From the NCBI GenBank assembly GCA_946406115.1, contig OX291540.1, forward strand, positions 7,188,563 to 7,252,562: a stretch of 64,000 nt of DNA, given 5' to 3'. Positions 10,979 through 20,981 of the stretch are shown one piece after another. The DNA is from Apoda limacodes. Its lineage: Eukaryota; Arthropoda; Insecta; Lepidoptera; Limacodidae. The notes below the pieces were generated by a model, which made no database searches, was not told the DNA's origin, and was given only the letters and a program-made list of their open reading frames with translations. Position numbers and translations under genes: made by a program. The first letter of the stretch is position 1, and the number at the start of each line of letters is the position of its first letter.

Positions 10979-11420
10979 GGCATTCACAAATAAATAAAAA
11001 CCTATGGAGTACTTCCCGTTCTAGGAGAATTATGAAATACCACGATGCAAGGCCTAACATCACAAATGAAGGAAACAATCTGAAATTTGTTAATTTGCAG
11101 TTATAACACATTAAAGTAAAGTTTGTCTGTATGTTAGTCAAGACCCTTTTATTCAACAACACGTGGTCCAAGTTCAAATTGAAATTAATATCAGATACTA
11201 AAGTCTACGGTCACTTAAACTTGTAACAAACTCAAGTTCTTAAGTCAATACATTTAAAAATATAGTTGCATATTTTGACACAAATATATCAAAACCTATG
11301 GGGTACTTCCATTTGACCAATAATCATGAAATTTGGCAAGAAGCATGATGTTACATCACAAATATAGAAAAAAATCAATACTAATAATTAAGGCATAAAC
11401 CTTTGAGACTTGATCTCATG
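10979..11420 (+). repeat. Two diverged copies of a dispersed repeat
   Basis: The pattern CCTATGG-x-GTACTTCC, then ATTATGAAATACC (or AATCATGAAATTTGGCAAG), then ACATCACAAAT occurs at about 10998-11070 and again at about 11295-11365. The block belongs to a repeat style common in Lepidoptera (ATCATGAAATTTGGCA motif). It is non-coding. Confidence 0.5.
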
Positions 11421-11511
11421 ATGGAAGAACTATCTACATATAATATGTCTGTACTATCAGTGCATCTTTACAACAATACCTGTGCTAATAAAATTGTGAT
11501 TTTTTTATCCC

Positions 11512-11865
11512 TTAATCGGGATCGGACCTGATAGTCTCGATACGACAGGGAAATGTACCACCACTTATTGTTACCATGGTTTCTATAACACTTTTTATTT
11601 TGCACGATGATCTTAATTTAATACACATAAAATAAATATGAATGATATCTAAACGAGCTAAAAAAGTGTTCGTAAATTTCATTTTTATAGAACATAAGAT
11701 GACATGTTCAAATCTTTTTAGGTAAAGTTCATACGCAAAGCTTGGAAGCTCAATCATGTCGTGGAGCATACAGAGTGGCACATTAGCAAGTAAGCGCAGC
11801 TCACGTACTGCTCTTATGTCAAGCAAAGCTTCTATCTTACCTTTACAATACGTTATTGAGATCAT
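11512..11865 (-). CDS. Unidentified 117-residue open frame
   Basis: The frame starts with ATG and is one of the longest in the window. The N-terminal third (ALLDIRAVRELRLLANVPLC, then MLHDMIELPSFAYELYLKR) looks coding. The rest is richer in Ile, Lys and Phe, as expected by chance in AT-rich DNA. A GTAAGA donor-like site sits at codon 9, so the true coding part, if any, may be spliced. I recognise no domain. It may be an old element protein or a chance frame. Confidence 0.25.
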   Translation of the reverse strand: MISITYCKGKIEALLDIRAVRELRLLANVPLCMLHDMIELPSFAYELYLKRFEHVILCSIKMKFTNTFLARLDIIHIYFMCIKLRSSCKIKSVIETMVTISGGTFPCRIETIRSDPD

Positions 11866-12140
11866 TATGAATATATTAATGCATAGATAGACCCTTATAT
11901 ATCACTTTAAAAACCATCTGCCTAATATTTAAAATAAAAATACAAATTTTAAGACTTTTATAAAGTGGCTACTGTGATGTGACGACAGTCTGCGATAATG
12001 ATGCCTGTACAGTATCGAAATATTAGGTGATTTAGCTCCACTGTGAGCATTCTCGAATGATGATAATAGGTACTGCTATTTATGTATGTATATCCTGGTT
12101 TTAATCCCCAAAAGGTGGTAACTAATTCTTGGCCATACAC

Positions 12141-12785
12141 TCACTTCATAATGTGGAGGACAGGCTATTCTCACTAACCACTTCGATCCTATATATATAA
12201 CAGGTGGTATAGATAGGTACCTATGTGACGAAAAGGTGATTCACGTCTCATAAATGTTTTTTTATCAAAATTGATAATAGTATAAATTCAGCAATTGAAA
12301 TAAAGAACGTAACGAAAACATTGGTTATAGCGCGCATAACTTTTAATAGTTTAACTTTCTGTTGTTTATCTTGCACTCGAACCTCTTCGTGCGTGTTAAT
12401 TTTATTAATTTCATCAGAAGCTTACTATGTTTTGTCAGCAAATAAAGAGTTAATTCACATAGTAAAAATCAAAAATATTTTTTTGCTTAGCTATTCTACT
12501 TGTTTCATGCGACTATAATGTTCATAACGGATTTCCTCGCCCGGGCAGCATTATGAAGTTTCATACAAATCCTAGTGACTTATAAAGTCCTTGTACATCA
12601 ATCTTACAAACACACAAATTCTTCATAGAATTCAGAAATACAATATAAATATGTAACATACATAAAAATAATCTTTCTTCGTTTATGACTTCCTGAAGGT
12701 TAGAGTCTTAGAAGAAACTATGCCTATATATCATGGCTATTTTATCTATATAAATAAATACTTTCATAGCTAAGATGCAGTCAAA
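12141..12785. other. No feature recognised
   Basis: AT-rich DNA with short non-coding frames. Confidence 0.5.
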
Positions 12786-12787
12786 AG

Positions 12788-12858
12788 ATTACCCTCGAGC
12801 CAGGATTTGAACCTGTTACCTTTACATTCCGTGCTCTTCCATTCAGCTATCGAGACAC
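12788..12858 (-). mobile_element. tRNA-like SINE head (different family)
   Basis: On the minus strand the sequence reads TAGCTGAATGGAAGAGCAC (A box and D-arm-like) and ACAGGTTCAAATCCTGGCTC (B box and T-arm-like). The acceptor and anticodon stems do not pair properly, so this is not a working tRNA gene. It is most likely the polymerase III promoter head of a tRNA-derived SINE, or a decayed tRNA. Downstream on the minus strand I see no clear body. Confidence 0.55.
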
Positions 12859-13178
12859 AAGTCTAGCTGATGAAAAACAGGTACAGACAGATTCTGACGA
12901 GAAAAACGAAAAAATTAGGCTTATTTCAAAAATACTGCCATCCAAAACCGGAGCCATTGAAGGTGGTAATGGGAAATTGGTCAGTAAACTAAAACAAGTA
13001 CTAAAAGCTTGTATTTTATTATAAAAGAAGCACAGTTTAATGTTGAACACTAAGAAGATTGTATAGGCGAAGAATGTTTACACAGAAATATTAACTAAAC
13101 AATCACTAAAAATAATATTAATACAAATGTTATACATATCAAATAAGACGTTATAACACATATCAACTAATTAATTTC

Positions 13179-13273
13179 CCGGCGTGAGTCTCGAACCCGA
13201 AGGTGAGTCACCGCCAGGACGGGGAACTCCCCTCCTGGCGGTGACTCACCTTCGGGTTCGAGACTCACGCCGG
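13179..13273. repeat. Perfect 41-bp inverted repeat (hairpin) at the 5' edge of LINE-B copy 2
   Basis: The left arm 13179-13219 and right arm 13233-13273 are exact reverse complements, separated by 13 bp (CGGGGAACTCCCC, itself nearly palindromic). The right arm belongs to the LINE-B sequence (TTCGGGTTCGAGACTCACGC is also found at 7841). The left arm is therefore an inverted piece of the same element. Confidence 0.95.
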
Positions 13274-13466
13274 TCGAAGGGACGCCCCCGAGAGCGACAA
13301 CCCAAGCCGAGGCTTCCCCCGCGGGGAGCCCTTGAGCGTTGGGCGCTATATGGGCTGAGGCTCCTTCAGAGTCTCGCCCCAAAAGTCCGGTGAAGCAGTA
13401 ATGGCTGCAACAGCCAACTGCATAGTCAGCTCAGAAAAGAAAAAAAAAAAAAAAAAAAAAAAAAAT
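13233..13466 (+). mobile_element. LINE-B 3' end with poly(A), copy 2
   Basis: The fragment is GC-rich and runs from the hairpin through GAGCGTTGGGCGCTATATGG and ATGGCTGCAACAGCCAACTG to a poly(A) run at about 13440-13465. The intact A run and close match to 7841-8010 suggest a fairly young 5'-truncated retrotransposon insertion. No reverse-transcriptase sequence is left. Confidence 0.75.
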
Positions 13467-13604
13467 ATTAATTTTCTTATTAACGTTATTGACATATTAA
13501 GGTACACAGTATTTATACCTACATAATATACTTAACAACTACATGTGTAAATATCAGTGACATTTTGAAAAATATGTGAAGAGAAGTTTTTGAGGATGAG
13601 GATC

Positions 13605-13800
13605 ATAAAAAAAATCGGCCAATTGCGAGCCGGACTCGCGCGGGAATGGTTCCGTACCATTATTTATAAAAATCGAGCAAAAAAATCACGTTTGTTGTAT
13701 GGGAGCCCCCTTAAATATTTATTTTATTCTGTTTTTTAGTTTTTGTTGCTATAGCGGCAACAGAAATACATCTTATTTGAAAATTTCTTCTATCTTTTCT
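13605..13800 (-). repeat. Repeat C, minus-strand copy
   Basis: On the plus strand it reads ATCGGCCAATTGCGAGCCGG, ACTCGCGCGGG, then GGTTCCGTACCATTATTTAT, then ATGGGAGCCCCCTTAAATAT and GCGGCAACAGAAATACATCT. This is the reverse complement of the fuller copy at 62838-63150. It is a very common lepidopteran interspersed repeat. It is non-coding. Confidence 0.75.
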
Positions 13801-14162
13801 ATCTAATTCATAAATCATCATTTGATTATTCCAAAAGTATATTCCATTTTTTGAAATAAAAATCTTTTAGTCACTTTAAGGATCAATCTTGCTAAGGCAA
13901 GGCAGGCTACTCTATTAGAGCATTTGGTCTTTGACGTTAATAACCGAAATAGACCCAGCTTTATGAAAGAACCAAATATTCTTGCCTATTTAGTTCTTCT
14001 ATACCTAAAATGTCTATTGACTGTGCGGATTATAAAGGCGCTATGGTTGGATAATCAACTTGTAACAACTGAGAAAACGTATAGCAAAAGACAGAATATG
14101 TATAAATGTTTTACACTATTAGTAAGCTTGGTGTATGTCTTGTAGTTTCGTTTCGTAATTAA

Positions 14163-14318
14163 GACGGAATCTGCAGCCTTACCACCGACGCGATGTTACG
14201 GATGGCAACGGTAGCCGATCTAAAACATGATTTCGGTCTCATAGAAGTCAACACAATAGCATCAATCAAGCAAGGGGTCTTATTGGAACTATATTTGGGA
14301 AGGATTTTTTTCTTATAA
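14163..14318 (+). CDS. Unrecognised open frame of 51 codons, possibly an exon or pseudo-exon
   Basis: The frame opens right after a TAA and reads DGICSLTTDAMLRMATVADL, then KHDFGLIEVNTIASIKQG, ending GRIFFL before TAA. Codon choice (GAC GCG ATG TTA CGG ATG GCA ACG) is richer in G and C than the flanks, which suggests a coding origin. There is no ATG at the start, so it would be an internal or last exon, or a decayed mobile-element fragment. I do not recognise it. Confidence 0.25.
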   Translation, partial: DGICSLTTDAMLRMATVADLKHDFGLIEVNTIASIKQGVLLELYLGRIFFL

Positions 14319-14508
14319 ATTGAATTATGATATTAAAAACGTGATTTTAATGTTAGATGTGCAAAAAGCATCGATAAAAAGAACGTATGAAGTTCTACAC
14401 GTATATGCTTATTTGAATAATTGTATGGCAAAATATTTTCGATCAATAAAAAGTTAAAATAAAATGTAACGTTATTTGCTAAATTCGCTACGAATGAATT
14501 CTTCGCTA

Positions 14509-15072
14509 TTACTTAAAATATATTGTACCATAAATAAAATTACCTCGTGCATCTGGAATTTTAGACCTAAATAGTTCGATTCACAAATGATGATATTCGA
14601 ACCTCTCAATATAGCTCTTTTCTTGAGCCACTCTTTGGAAACAGTAAAGCACTTCTTCCTCAGATTTTTGTAAAAAAACTGTATATACATGAACAAAATC
14701 ATTGCTTGTAATGATCCCATCGTAATTATCGTCTATTAAATGAAAACAAAAGTCTTCATATACCGTTTGCCATTCGCGTACTATTGCAGGATCCTTTGCG
14801 AATTTATCGTTTATCCTCAGCCAATCTGTGGTATACATATCTTCACATTTATCTAAGCCATTCTGTTCTGCCATACCATCCCATATGTAGTATAGAGTGT
14901 TAAGAGTTTCGATGTAGTAACTGTCATTTAATTTCCATCCTCTGAATGGATCTCCTCTAGTCCATCTAGAGCTATTCTCATATCAGTTCTGTTGGCCTTG
15001 CCATCATGGTCGTGATTCAGGAAAGTATCAAAAATATATATTAACTTATTGTGTCTGAAGTCAGATGTCGGT
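14509..15072 (-). pseudogene. Sarcoplasmic calcium-binding protein-like (EF-hand) pseudogene
   Basis: On the minus strand this encodes about 185 residues, the usual size of insect sarcoplasmic calcium-binding proteins (SCP/calexcitin-like), which buffer cytosolic calcium. It begins SDFRHNKLIYIFDTFL followed by a first EF-hand-like loop NHDHDGKANRTD. It continues in a different frame with DPFRGWKLNDSYY, the aligned but degenerate second site near AEQNGLDKCEDM, KFAKDPAIVREWQTVYEDF, and a good third loop DDNYDGIITSND at 14733-14698. It ends with PDARGNFIYG, matching the family C-terminus (APGNFIFG). Two lesions are visible: a frame change near 14960-14980, fitting a one-base loss, and an in-frame TGA at 14583-14581 where the family has Trp. 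No intron interrupts the stretch, which fits a processed copy, though a TGCAG acceptor-like site sits just 5' of 15072. An assembly error could explain one lesion but hardly both. Confidence 0.8.
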
Positions 15073-15894
15073 CTGCACTATGAAAAGCTCATCAGCGAAC
15101 ATAAAATGAAAAGTATTTTTGGCAACCAAGATATGGTGCACTTGTGAGCAGGTGAAGTTCAATATATACAATATTACTTCAAATTAAATTTTTAAATGCA
15201 TACGTTTTGAATAATAAAGTAATAAAATGATATTATATGCATGTTTTGTTCATGATTATATACGTATTTTTGTCTAAGCAGCTTAATTATGTAGGAACGT
15301 GTCACACAAGCATCAAGTTAGGGTCTCGTAAAATGAAAATTATTGAAAACATGTGAATTGAATTTCTTCAAAATAACTTAATTGAAATCTATCATTATTT
15401 TTAGATAACGTGGTTTAATAGAGAAGTGGACGCAAACTTTCCAAGTCTGGAACTAAGAACTCGCAAAATATTCATCTTAGAACAAAGGAAATCCCTTTAA
15501 AAAACATTTCAAAACTATCCTATTTTTTTTTCAATTTCACTACTGACAGTTCATGTATTATTATAATGTAATAAATTTATGTATTAAATCTGTAATATTT
15601 CATCAAAAACGATGCAAAGTATACATTTAAATGCTAAATATTATGTAATTAAAAAATATTTTTTAAGCATTGCTGCGCTTCTGTATGTAGTTTTGAACTT
15701 CCTAGTATAAATATTAATACTATTTTAATAAGTTTGTTATTGAGTCTAAATAAGTCACCAACTATAATTAATAACAATACTTGGTAAATATTAGAAAAAA
15801 TATTGTGACTTCTCAGACCACCCTTATTGAGGCAATATCTTCTTGTTTCACTGGATGTGTTAATTTAACATGCATGTGAATAACTATGTTATTA
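15073..15894. other. No feature recognised
   Basis: AT-rich DNA between the EF-hand pseudogene and an R-family repeat. I see no first exon for the pseudogene here. Confidence 0.5.
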
Positions 15895-16150
15895 GTGACT
15901 GACTAGCTGACATCGCCCGTCGCGTCGCTCGTCCGCGCTGTTTGTTTTTGCTTAAGATTCTTTCTGACTTTCTTTTCTTTTTGCTTGGCTCCTAAGGATC
16001 TTAGCGGTATATTATATAGCCTACAAGCTTTTTCAAAAATTGGGCTATAAACTGCAAAAAGAATTTTCAAAATCTGACTGGTTATTACATAGATTAGCTC
16101 GTTAAAACAACAAATTCTAGCTTTATACTTGTAAGACGGTATTTAGCTTG
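15895..16150 (+). repeat. R-family repeat, degenerate copy
   Basis: It starts GACTAGCTGACATCGCCCGT and CGCGTCGCTCGTCCG, and contains CCTAAGGATCTTAGCGGTAT and ATATAGCCTA. It ends near TTTATACTTGTAAGACGG. This fits the lepidopteran repeat style beginning CTAGCTGATGCCCGCGACTT. It is non-coding. Confidence 0.55.
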
Positions 16151-17389
16151 GGAACCGGAAAGAAACTTTTATAATACGACTTTGATGCAGACGTAGTTGC
16201 GGCTACTATTAAGGTTCAAATGTAATACGTAAATAATAAACCTAAATTAACTTTATTTAAACAATCTTTTACTTATAATTTTTTTTACTAAAAAGCAAAA
16301 CTATACTACCTATTTTGATTAGATGTCTGAAGTTAAATAGTACAGCTATAAAGCTAAACACGACAGAACTGTGTTGTTTATAAGAGAAGTTCCCATAGTA
16401 TTATTCCAACTTTATCATTGAACCCTGCACATATTAAGGGTATAGTACTTGTCAAAACCAATCCAACAAGGCCACACACATTAGGGCTATTTTTAGTTTG
16501 AGGTACTCATGCCCACTTTCTAGACCCATCATCAGACCCGCTATGCATTACATATAGTTCTTGCCATGACAAATAGTCGACGAGCATAAAGACAACGAGA
16601 CTATTTTATTTAGTTAAATAGTTTCTATAGCTACCTTATTGTTTTTTTAATGCTAATGAAGATTTGATGCACTTTTAATAATAAATTTTATGGGCCAGTA
16701 TTTTTTACAAACAATTTTTATAAATAGGTTGACTTTGTTTTCGAGACTTTATTAAGTAGTGTAAATAAATATTTATTAGTGTTATAAAAATACCGAGCAC
16801 CATTATCAACCAAGATAATCGCTGTCGCACATTCAGGATGGAAACAGAAGGTGCAATTATGAACGCAACATTTTCCTGGCTACGTGAAGACACCTTGTCT
16901 TAAGACGTGATAAGGGTAGATGCTATATTTTTTGTTATTGCATTCCTTTGTTAGGTCATTTGTCAATGTCTCAGAAAGCTGTCAAGCGTATAGCTATTAA
17001 TGTTTCCAGCAAATGTACCTACAAATATTTATAGACTTTAATGTATTTGACTGTTTGAGTAATATTAGCTGATTACATGATTACGCCAAATTATTATATA
17101 AAACATACTTTTCAAAGAAAAAAATCTTCAATATAAAATTGCCATCTTTTGGAACGGTACCTTTATAGTTTTGCCATAATGGAATGTTACAGCCTTATAA
17201 TATCCCTTAAATGCCACAGCCTTATCCACCACTATTAAACATAGAATTTCTTGGTTTAAAAAAATACATTTGAACTTTTAAAGTTGCTTTTTATTTTATT
17301 TATTAGCCTTTCAAACGCGTGTTCCAAAAAAAAAAACTATAGTGCTTGTAACTAAATTCTGAACAAACAAAAAAAAATACAATTTTTTC
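16151..17389. other. No gene recognised
   Basis: AT-rich DNA. A minus-strand frame at 16893-16705 has a hydrophobic stretch (LIMVLGIFITLINIYLHYLI) but starts at GTG, not ATG. I do not treat it as a gene. Confidence 0.45.
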
Positions 17390-17394
17390 AGGTT

Positions 17395-18079
17395 TTTTAT
17401 TTACCATTAAGTTGGCAAACTAGCTTACGGTCCGCCTGATGGTAAGCGGTCACCGTATAGCATATGAACGCTTGCAACCTTTGACCCTTCAGGAATTTAA
17501 TAACTTCTTTCTTGAAGAGCCCCAGACTGTAAGTCCTTAGAGAAAGCCTTGGCAGGGCTCCTCAGACTTAAGGGCTCGATACGGCAAGTGAGTTTGGAAT
17601 CGTCGAGCCTTCAGATATCTAATAACTTCTAACTTGAAGAACCCCATACTGTAGTCCTTAGACAAAACCTTGTCAGGGATCCTCAGACTTAAGGGCTCGA
17701 TACGGCAAGTGAGTTTGAGATCGTCGAGAATTCTGTGAGAATTGAACCGAGTCAAAAGGGCCAAGCTGGTAACTGTGTGCACCCGCCCAGAGCTGGCAGC
17801 AGTACTCCATATGGCCCGGACTTGCGACTTGTAAAGCAGCAACCTTTGCCCTGACGTGAAGTACTGCTTCGCTCTGTTATGTGCACATGATCTCGGAACT
17901 GAACTGCTTTTGGAGATGGAGAGGGAAGTTGCCTGGAATTGTGGGACTACAGTGAATAGGGTTTCCTTAGCGGTGAACGCGCAGATTTGTGTCTTTGTAG
18001 GGTTCAATAGGACCAAGTTTTCCCGTCCCCAGTCAGACCTTGGACCGAGTGGTCTCGATTTAAGAAACAAGTTCTTCAC
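17395..18079 (-). mobile_element. LINE-A reverse-transcriptase C-terminus with internal tandem duplication
   Basis: This is the longest LINE-A fragment. A 180-residue minus-strand frame (17537-18079) reads SDWGRENLVLLNPTKTQICA, FTAKETLFTVVPQFQ, NRAKQYFTSGQRLLLYKSQV and later LKLTCRIEPLSLR, all typical of the segment downstream of the catalytic motif in insect LINE ORF2 proteins. A unit of about 121 bp holding CTTAAGGGCTCGATACGGCA and the following tail occurs twice in tandem (17561 and 17682), keeping the frame open partly by accident. The 3' tail runs to about 17397. The element is 5'-truncated and cannot be active. Confidence 0.85.
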
Positions 18080-18185
18080 GTTTTTCCACTTTTGACTCTC
18101 AATGGGTAGTATGTATTTATGTCACTATTTAAATATGTAAAATAATGTTTAATTTGGGTTCCATGGTATCATAAATATTGCGAAC

Positions 18186-18296
18186 GCGGGCGTAACGCAG
18201 CTCTAAGCCATCATAGTGCGGCGCGGGCGTAGCGCTGCTCGAAGCCATCCTAAGGCGGCGCGGGCGTTGCGCAGCTCTAGACCATTATAGCACAGT
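18186..18296. repeat. GC-rich 37-bp tandem repeat, three units
   Basis: Units start at 18186, 18223 and 18260 with GCGGGCGTAACGCAGCTC-like sequence followed by AAGCCATC. Each differs at several positions. The GC content is far above the surroundings. The repeat lies beside a LINE-A fragment but is not part of the family elsewhere in the window. Confidence 0.85.
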
Positions 18297-19092
18297 CAGC
18301 ATTGCAGCCCCCGATGGACAAGCTGCAATCGGCCCGAAACCAAAGATCAGGGCCTTTACAGGGCGGGTAGCAGAGACTGCAATGATGACCAAGCTCGAAG
18401 GCCGAGAGCGTAGATAAACTAAGCTCAAGGCCATTAAAGCGTGGCCAGCCGCGCAATAATTGCATTTCAAGGCTTATAGTGCTTTGATCAAACAGCTCAA
18501 GTCTTTTAAATAAAACCAGCTTTGAAGGTCGACTTTGCTCAAAGACTGTTGTCAAAATAATGATTTCATTTTTGAAGTATTTTTGAGTAAACCTTTTGCA
18601 CACAACAAAACTGTCGAGTAATGAATATTCACAGGAAATTGCTAGTGGCTAAAACTCACCAGCAATTAAATTACAGCTTTACTGGTGCTTATTCGAATAG
18701 CGCAAACAGGTCGATTTTGTTCAAAGAAGGTTTTAAAATAATGATCACATTACAAGCATTTCTTGTAAACAACCTAATAATTATTTTTATACTTTGGTTA
18801 AACCAGTGTTCAGTCTTAATTTAAAACAACTGTGGTTGAGGAATATTAGGAAAAAGTAAAAAAAAATTACATTTAATACATTGCAGTTGCTTGTTTGACC
18901 TTATGCGGACTTAGATTTCCATTTTAAATGTATTCAAAATTATTTGTTTTTATGAGTTTCAGTTTTATCTGATTTTGTTAGTGTACCGACTTAATATTTA
19001 TAATTACTAGATTTTTTTTTGCATATTTACTGTTACATGTTTACTGTTTTGCATGTTGCATGTTAAATGCTTGTTTATTTTATTTTATATTG
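18297..19092. other. GC-raised block then AT-rich DNA, unrecognised
   Basis: 18297-18480 continues GC-rich. A minus-strand ATG frame spans 18603-18277 (108 residues, Cys- and Leu-rich C-terminal part) but shows no recognisable domain and overlaps the tandem repeat's edge. I regard it as a by-product of composition. The rest is AT-rich. Confidence 0.35.
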
Positions 19093-19330
19093 TTGGTACT
19101 AGCTGGTACCCGCGTGATTTATCTTTCTTCGTCTTTGTACTCCTATATGAGATCAATATGTCATATAGGGGAATATGACACCCTTAGGATCCCTAAGTAT
19201 GCTGAATAAACCAGGTCATTCCTTATTCGCAACTCAAAGGTTTTCATGATTTTATTCAAAATTAAATTGATTTCTACATGAAATTTCATTTACTTTACCC
19301 CCTAGAGGTGTTTTTGCAAAACTGATTTAT
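19093..19330 (+). repeat. R-family-like repeat fragment
   Basis: It begins GTACTAGCTGGTACCCGCGT and ends in decayed sequence with ACATGAAATTTCATTTAC and CCCCCTAGAGG, motifs used by this repeat class. Boundaries are uncertain. Confidence 0.4.
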
Positions 19331-19494
19331 TAGCATACAGAGGGGGTTATAGCAAAAATTATGTTCATCAGGTCAGCTTATATGTGTGATATAAATATAT
19401 TTATGAGAAGATGGATATATTTTATGTTAAATTTCATTTCGGCACAAAAGTATTAATAAAGTATGAAAAAAAGTCGAAAGAAGTGTCGCTTTGA

Positions 19495-19590
19495 ATTTCG
19501 AATTTAAAAAGTAAATAAACCGACCAAGTGCGAGTTGGATTCGCATACCGAAGACTCCGTATGCAATGCACGACCCGGACTCGCAGACAG
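19495..19590 (-). repeat. End of repeat C or of the 5S-headed family
   Basis: The plus strand reads AACCGACCAAGTGCGAGTTG, GATTCGCATACC, then GACTCCGTATGC. This is a decayed reverse complement of the GTGCGAGTCCGACTCGCAC tail. Confidence 0.5.
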
Positions 19591-19867
19591 TTTTTTTTTT
19601 ATGTCGTTTGTTAACTATATAGCTTACACGCATAATACAGAATGGTAGCTAAAGCTTAGTTATAGGGCAACCCTAAAAAAACAATAGTTTTGTCTGTGCT
19701 ACTTACGCGATGAAACTCCAACGTAGCGTATAAATTTATCGCACGGCAACCTTTGTGAGTGTCTTCGGTTAATTTATGTGATCCCGATAATTGGAGGTGC
19801 GAACACTCGAGGATATACGGGAAACGTTTTCCTGATTTAAACACAAAGTAACATTGTAGTTACGAAA

Positions 19868-19983
19868 AAAAGTAAAAATAAATCAAGTGCGAGTTGAACT
19901 CGCACACCATAGATTTCGTACCATCGTATAATTTACAAACACAAACAACTAAAAATGTGCCGCTACGCGGTCACCCATCACAC
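19868..19983 (-). mobile_element. 5S-rRNA-like SINE fragment, minus strand
   Basis: On the minus strand it reads GATGGGTGACCGCGTAGCGG, then CACATTTTTAGTTGTTTGTG, then TTGTAAATTATACGATGGTA and the tail GAGTTCAACTCGCACTTG. GATGGGTGACCGC is the box C region of 5S rRNA. The same order (5S-like part, then TTTGTGTTTGTAAATTA) is present at 38980-39070. The tail is the one found in repeat C. I infer a SINE with a 5S-derived head. Confidence 0.6.
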
Positions 19984-20981
19984 GTTTTCAATAAACAAAT
20001 GTTGCTGGGCCAAGAGTCCCTTAAAACTGTAGCTTTGTTTATTTACTAGCGCTATTGTACAGAAGTAATTGATTCTCTGAATAATCAGGGCTATTTTCAA
20101 TGTTATTGGGTACGAAACCCTGAAAATAATATTAGAATATCTTCTCGTAACGGCAGAAACACAAAGTCAATTTTTTAGAAGTCAGTTACCGGGAGACTCC
20201 AATAGACAAGAGGATTCCTAGAGGTGCGAGAATGTCAAAAAACAAAATTTGTCTTTTAAAGATCTATAAATACTGAATGAATAAATCTTATTACGCTACA
20301 TCAGAGAGCTTTTTGGAAACAGAATTAACTCTGGAATTCGAGAGAAAAATGTATGCAAGTATTGTTACGGGTTTTGAGTGGTAAGACCTACCTGCATGCA
20401 TTTTTCTCACAAACTACATCCCCGTTGGTAATCGGTTACTTTCATCTCTCAGTAGACAATGCATTATTACATTTGCTTTGTACCCTTTTTTCGTTAAAAA
20501 ACAAATGTCTCAAATTACCCTTGTAAAAAGAAAACTAACGCAGTTTCTTTTCAATACAATGTAAAATGTAAAAAATAAAGTTGAGGCAGGAGTGGTGCAG
20601 GCAATCTAACCGCAGCTCGAATTATATTTTCAGACCATTGAATGGTGACCAATTGACCTTGAATTGGATTGAATGGAATGGGAAACACTTATATATAATA
20701 TCTAAGATCAAACACACATGAATTTAAATTAATAAATATTTCTGTGAATCACTCGAAATGTGAACGATCCGAAAAACTTAATAGTGTCGAAGAATTTCAA
20801 AATATTTTACCTAATATACAAATTGTGCTTAAAAAATCGCCTTGTCTTCTCGGTGCCCCTATTTTTTTAAATGCACCAAAACCTTTTTTGCCAATTTCAG
20901 CAATTTACCGATCATTCTCATAAGTTGAGGACGCTCGCCTCACACGTAGCTTTCACATTGTTTCTAAATTTTCCTTTTTAC
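19984..20981. other. No feature recognised
   Basis: AT-rich DNA with no coding pattern. Confidence 0.5.

Noticed and set aside
12788..12858. Functional tRNA gene on the minus strand
   Set aside because: The A- and B-box-like motifs are present, but the acceptor and anticodon stems do not pair.
13167..13393. Opposing frames reading SLEPEGESPPG and similar
   Set aside because: Both come from the GC-rich LINE-B hairpin region, where inverted arms give the same peptide on both strands.
16705..16893. Small membrane-protein-like frame
   Set aside because: It begins at GTG, which is not a normal start in animals, and its hydrophobic stretch is expected from AT-rich codons.
18277..18603. 108-residue minus-strand ATG frame, Cys-rich C-terminus
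   Set aside because: It overlaps the GC-rich tandem repeat edge and has no recognisable domain. Composition alone can account for it.
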